Positions 59,691 through 64,000 of a stretch of 64,000 nucleotides of DNA are shown piece by piece (positions within the stretch are counted from its first letter, which is position 1; the number at the start of each line of letters is the position of its first letter). The stretch lies in contig NC_052613.1 of assembly GCF_016545825.1 (NCBI RefSeq), positions 8,122,001-8,186,000 of the forward strand, given 5' to 3'. Position numbers and translations under genes: made by a program. The notes beneath the pieces were generated by a model. The model did not search any database and was not told where the DNA came from. It saw only the letters and a program-made list of their open reading frames with translations. This stretch comes from Eucalyptus grandis (taxonomy: Eukaryota; Streptophyta; Magnoliopsida; Myrtales; Myrtaceae).

Positions 59691-60755
59691 CTAAATCGTT
59701 GTGGAACGAGATATGGAAGGTTCATACGTACCCCAAAATCCAGTTTCTACTATGAAGCATATGTAGCAACACACTTCCTATTAAGGAAAATCTTCACAAG
59801 AGGAGAATGTTACCTAATCCAATATGCCTGCTATGTGCTAAAGCACTAGAAACTACGAAGCATCTGTTCATCCTATGCGACTGGACAAAGGACATTTGGT
59901 CAAATTCTTATTTACAAGCAGACGCTTCTCCATCAAATATAACTTGCATCAACAAGTGGGTCTATGAAAATCTCACCTCCAGATCTATTCCATACTTGAA
60001 ATCCCTGTTTGCCGGAGTCTTGTGGCAGATCTGGAAAGCTCGAAACGCCATGGTATTCCGAGCTCGAAAGCCTGACCCGAGAGCAACTCGCGAAGATGCC
60101 ACCACCACGACCTTGCTATTTGCGAGATGGGACCTGCAAATGAAGAACAGAGAGAGTGGATCAGCAACAGCAGCGAGGAAATAGAGTCCACCTCCAAAAA
60201 ACGAGATGAAAATGAACGTAGATAGTTCGTGGTGCAGCGCAACAATGACTGGATCGGTTGCTGGGTTATGTAGAAACAATGACGGAGTCCTCGTGGACGG
60301 CTTCACCAAACAGATCCACGCTTCTTTTGTTTGGTGGCTGAAAGCCTGGCCGTGCGAGAAGCACTGCTGTGGTTGAAGAAGAAGAGGGATACACGAATTG
60401 ATCTGAAACTATAGTGTGGAACTAATATGTGAGTGCACTTATCATCAAACAACTTATTGGTGACCAAGTGCATATTAGGCCAAGCAGATCCTCTATGGGC
60501 GGCCAGTCCATTGTGAAGATTGGAAAAGAACTTCTAGCCCAACTAAGTAGAGTTTCCATGAGCTATGAACTGAGAGAATAAAATCAGGTCACAAATTAGG
60601 TTGCCAAAGTTCACCGAGCTAATTCCCTCCCATTGAATTGGGTTACTAATCTCTCTTATTCTCTATGTTTAATTTTATGTCTGGACTTTGTATCTACCGG
60701 TGCCCTTCTGTGGATTAGTAATGAAAATCACTATCTTCTGACCCAAAAAAAAAAA
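59690..60755 (+). mobile_element. Degraded LINE 3' end (zf-RVT and RNase H) with A tail
   Basis: Frame pieces read LWNEIWKVHTYPKIQF, then an internal TGA, then MLPNPICLLCAKALETTKHLF, ILCDWTKDIW and LWQIWKARNAMVFR. This is the zinc-binding zf-RVT module of plant LINE reverse transcriptases. It is followed by a decayed RNase H domain (MNVDSSWC, AGLCRNNDGVLVDGF) with stops and frameshifts. The segment ends in an A-rich tail at 60744-60755. The reverse transcriptase domain itself is absent, and the ORF1-like piece lies 1.8 kb to the left. Confidence 0.8.
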
Positions 60756-62082
60756 CAGTAATGAAATTTGAAAAATTTGGGTAATCCTTGGAAAACTCAT
60801 TATAATAAAACCGCGCGAAGAGAGAACAGATAAGCTCTCTCTTAAACCGCGCCAGCCTTTACATTCTCGCATGGCATCTCCACCACAAAAGAAAGGAATA
60901 AAGACAAAAATATATACAGTAAAAACCTAACTTATGTACTAGCTGGATTTACACTGACACATTGTATTTATGGGCATGAATTGTCATTTTTTATGGCAAG
61001 AAGAGACGAGTCCCAATGAAATTCTCACAGCGAGTGGAAAACGGAATCTAGGAATTTTCTATTTCCCTCTTTTCTAATATGAAGGTCTTGGCGTTCCTTA
61101 TTTAATTTCAATATTATCTTTGGATTTGGACTTGATTCTCTGGACCTTTAGCCACCTTTCTCGCTTGTCTTACGTGCTTCGTCTTCCAATAAATGAGTCA
61201 CTAAGCACCTTGGTTTAACTCCCCCAATCACTTGAGTCTTCTTCATGCTTCCTCCTGCTCCCTGCGTGCGCATCTATCCTAGGAGAAGGGCAAAAGTGAG
61301 TTGGGTTACTTGTGGAGTTGTTAACAGGTTTGTGTTCTCTCCGCATCCTCGATTTTCTGCTCATTCGAAGTCGTCTTCGATTCAGATGTGCACTTCATTG
61401 CCTATCAAACAGCTAGTAAAAAGCAGTTGATTTAGAACTGGGATAACCTGAATTCTTGACCTTTTAATTCAGAACGACAATTTTTTGGTCTTCAATTGAT
61501 TTCCGAGGTCACTTTGAGACGGTTCATGGGGATAGTTTGCATTCTTTTTCTTGGGTTTTCCATGAGCACAAAATGCTTGCACTTGCATGCATTTCTCTTT
61601 CTCTGTGTCAGCCAACTTCGAACCCGGAAGTGATTCGGCTCCTGAAGATCTGCCGGGGACCCTTTTTGGTTGTGAATTGAACCGTGTGTCGACAACTTAT
61701 TGATAAGAGTCATGTTGGTTTTGATTTAAACTAGAGATATTTTCAGAGCCCTTCCCACATTTTTTCCCTTCGTATATCAATGTATTTTTCTTTTCTCTAT
61801 TTTTGTTACTTTCCTGCAAATGAATGTAGCCTCGATGGATAGAATCTAAATATAATTTGTCGGGCCCATTTCAAGATATTAATATATCTACCAACGAATG
61901 CTTGTGACTAGTTTTTCTAGTGAAAATTTAAAAAAATTCACCAGGTCGGTGTAACTAACATTATTTGGAAGGATTGATTCACCATAATCACTGACGTATC
62001 GCTTCAGAGTCTTTCATTTAAAGTCCTCAAGATATTCCCGGATCAGCTGGTTTTTCTGCTTTTTTTCTGTGCTTTCGATTTC
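60756..62082. other. Upstream region of the DUF1635 gene
   Basis: This is mostly AT-rich. An upstream non-coding or short coding exon of the next gene may lie at 61230-61700, since TTCATGCTTCCTCC and pyrimidine-rich stretches occur there, but I cannot define one. Confidence 0.45.
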
Positions 62083-62925
62083 ATGTTAAAAGAATTCATT
62101 CTGAACCAACAGAACATGGAGGAGTTGAGGCAGAAGATTCTGTGCACTAGCCTGGAGCTCGAGGCAGTGAAAATGGAAAAGAGCGAAGAAATTAAAAGGT
62201 ACAAGGAGAACGTGAAGCACCTGCTCAGCCTCCTGAAGACTGCTTACCAAGAAAGAGATGAAGCCAGAGACCAGCTTCAGAAGCTGATCAACGAGCTCAC
62301 CTCACAAAGCATCAGTGATATATCATCCTTGTTCTCTCAACGGAAACATCCTGATGACTTCCTTGTGCTGGTGAAAGCGAACTCAGGCATAACTGAATCA
62401 AGCAGCCTCTCCGATTCCTACAACAATCTCCACTCGCGTTGCTCATCCCCTGTGAATTCGTTTCTGGATGCAGTTTCTTCACCCAACTTCTTGTGTTTTA
62501 ACATGGTCGATTCTGGAAATATGGGCTTCACCAACCAGCCTTATGTTCAGGAATATAATGGTGCTATGACTAGTGGTTCAATCTCCTTGGTGAATGCTAA
62601 ATTAGACCCAGCATCTGTCATTATCAATGACCTTGTCAAAGGAAAAGCCCTGCCTCAAAAGGGCAGGCTCTTGCAGGCCGTAATGGAGGCCGGTCCTCTA
62701 CTTCAGACACTCCTCATGGCGGGGCCACTACCTCAGTGGCGGAACCCTTTTCCTCTCCAACCATTCAAAGTCCCGCCAGTTACAGTGAAAAGTTGTGACC
62801 TGGCAAATGCTTGTCTCAAACCTGGTGCAAGTCCTAGCAACTACCTGGTGAAAACTATGAATCAATCCCCACATCCTGACGTCTCTCGTGTGTCGTCATA
62901 TATATGTGCTCAGCCTTGGTGCTGA
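62083..62925 (+). CDS. DUF1635 family protein
   Basis: The open frame is 280 codons plus TGA. The N-terminal part (NMEELRQKILCTSLELEAVK, then a stretch to ENVKHLLSLLKTAYQERDEARDQL) is a coiled coil, followed by a Ser/Asn-rich region (SSSLSDSYNN, CSSPVNSFLDAVSSP) and the conserved C-terminal block KGKALPQKGRLLQAVMEAGP, LLQTLLMAGPLPQWRNP, PFKVPPV. These match plant DUF1635 proteins as I remember them; their role is unknown, and they are sometimes labelled tropomyosin-like. Homologues I recall start a little further upstream with MEELGSLWSYQE, so an upstream exon may be missing; CAACAG just before 62113 could be its acceptor. The ATG at 62116 (AACATGG) is an alternative start with better context than 62083. 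Confidence 0.85.
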   Translation: MLKEFILNQQNMEELRQKILCTSLELEAVKMEKSEEIKRYKENVKHLLSLLKTAYQERDEARDQLQKLINELTSQSISDISSLFSQRKHPDDFLVLVKANSGITESSSLSDSYNNLHSRCSSPVNSFLDAVSSPNFLCFNMVDSGNMGFTNQPYVQEYNGAMTSGSISLVNAKLDPASVIINDLVKGKALPQKGRLLQAVMEAGPLLQTLLMAGPLPQWRNPFPLQPFKVPPVTVKSCDLANACLKPGASPSNYLVKTMNQSPHPDVSRVSSYICAQPWC

Positions 62926-62962
62926 ACTTCGTTTGTGGGGCTGGCCTGTATCAGGGTCATGG

Positions 62963-63025
62963 GTGTCTATTGCCTTCGGTCAGCTGTGTCGGTAATTGAT
63001 TGCCTTCGGTCAGCAGTGTCGGGAC
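62963..63025 (+). repeat. Direct repeat in the 3' UTR of the DUF1635 gene
   Basis: The words TTGCCTTCGGTCAGC and GTGTCGG occur twice about 30 bases apart, right after the stop codon at 62925. This is probably a local duplication inside the 3' UTR. Confidence 0.8.
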
Positions 63026-64000
63026 TCAGATTCCAGTGGGAAAGGGGCAGAGGGCATTTCCTTCTTTTGTTTAAGCATTATCCTGGTATGAGGTGTAATT
63101 GCATACCTTCGTTGATTTGTCCCGGTGTGAATGGCATATAGTTTCCTACTAGTTAGTTTGTGCAAATGGACGTCTCCTTTGTATATAAAACTCTCATGCA
63201 TCTGATTATGGCCAACATTTTTCTGAATTTCGACCAGGAAGCTGCGCTGATTTCTTGGTCTTTTGCTTTGCAATGCTTGAACGTCGAGATATAAAAGACG
63301 ACGATGATTGAATGTTGAAATTCGTCATTTCTTCTTCAGAACTTCCTGGTTTTGATGAGTTTGTCAAGTCCAAGTCACTCTCCGAAGGTCTTGCATAGTG
63401 AAAATCGATGCTGTAAAGAATTTGAACTTCTTGCAATCAGAGGGAAGCGGCGAGGGTGCCGTTAATGTCTAAACAATGACAGGTAATATGGCCAATACAT
63501 ATGTCTGATGAATGTCGAGGTTCACCGCAGAATTGATGGAAGGGTATAATTTACATTATTTTGGATTATCATAAAAAAGAACCCTGATGTCATCTACACC
63601 ATAGACAAACAAATGCAGACATAAATTGAATACACCAACTTGCAGAATCAAAGACTCGAACTGCATTCTCATAACCTCAGTGTAACCAACTGATCTTGAA
63701 TTCACTCTTTTGGCCGAAAATGAAAACCTTAATTGCTTCGAAAGAATGTTCCACCACATAGAGGACGTGGGACGAATCATTCTGAGCAATGAAGGTGAGC
63801 TAGGACGATGACCATCTGGAAGCCATCTGAGCTTAATATTGCAGGAATTGATCCAATTGATACAGACTTCACCACAAGATTCCTTCAAGTCCGCCCTAGA
63901 TGGCAGCAACCCTCCTTGCTGGAACCACAGGCGATCTCCTTGGTTGTGTTCTTATACACCGTCTTCCTCCTCTTCAGCTACTAATCGATTTCTCCATGCC
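63026..64000. other. Right edge of the window, no gene identified
   Basis: The first 150 bases are likely 3' UTR of the DUF1635 gene. TATATAAAA occurs near 63182 but no plus-strand coding sequence follows. Minus-strand frames at 63206-63436 (Ser/Lys-rich) and 63556-63909 are somewhat protein-like and could be exons of a gene running in from the right. I do not recognise either. Confidence 0.35.

Noticed and set aside
1..64000. CRISPR arrays, bacterial operons, tRNA or rRNA genes
   Set aside because: There are no spaced identical repeats, Shine-Dalgarno-led gene strings or tRNA-like cloverleaf outside the SINE-like inserts; the window is a plant nuclear locus.

Overview
The window is nuclear DNA of a dicot plant. 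Protein genes have GT-AG introns, matches are to plant-only families (plant-type L-asparaginase, Dof, DUF1635, a BASL-like family), and most of the remaining sequence is AT-rich and full of small non-autonomous transposons, SINE and LINE remnants and microsatellites. The style of the repeats makes me think of a woody dicot, possibly Myrtales, but that is a guess.

Layout. (1) 1-14742 is a direct tandem duplication with a period of about 8 kb. Each unit carries a four-exon, minus-strand isoaspartyl peptidase/L-asparaginase gene. Copy 1 (619-3339) is intact. Copy 2 (8566-11252) has a one-base deletion near its 3' end that replaces the last 22 residues. Comparing the units exposes clean insertions: a 621-bp hAT-type MITE with an 8-bp target duplication and a SINE-like insert, both only in unit 1, and a Mutator-like MITE present in both. 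(2) 15631-20335 holds two plus-strand genes that share a C-terminal motif (SFSFPxLxxEWxGSP) interrupted by an intron at exactly the same codon position; the first also resembles BASL. (3) 22972-24024, minus strand, is a single-exon Dof transcription factor very like Arabidopsis DOF5.4/OBP4. (4) 24360-40800 has no gene I can support. It contains a textbook tRNA-derived SINE (27149-27316), a possible 2.8-kb solo LTR (30241-33069), a 500-bp tandem repeat (36401-37413) and several microsatellites.

(5) 40840-47110 is a second tandem duplication. Each unit has a PIF/Harbinger-like element at the same site. In the second unit a 3.2-kb hAT-like element is nested inside it, and this carries fragments of two unrelated host genes in the same orientation: a first-exon piece of the proteasome maturation factor UMP1 (43519-43623) and an exon of a PsbP-domain protein (45432-45587). 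This is the most interesting object in the window. (6) 47941-49174 is a Mutator-like element with long terminal inverted repeats and an internal duplication. (7) 50579-54257 is a six-exon BSD-domain gene with an apparent one-base deletion in exon 1 and a 33-bp coding minisatellite in exon 4. (8) 56680-60755 contains degraded LINE pieces flanking a small two-exon gene of unknown function (58614-59049) with a good TATA box. (9) 62083-62925 is a DUF1635 gene. The right edge holds nothing I can identify.

The intact genes do not form a pathway. They are an ordinary plant neighbourhood: asparagine catabolism/isoaspartyl repair, probable polarity or scaffold proteins, a Dof regulator, a BSD protein and a coiled-coil DUF1635 protein. 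All exon boundaries were inferred by eye from splice consensus, reading-frame continuity and remembered family resemblance; no transcript evidence was available.
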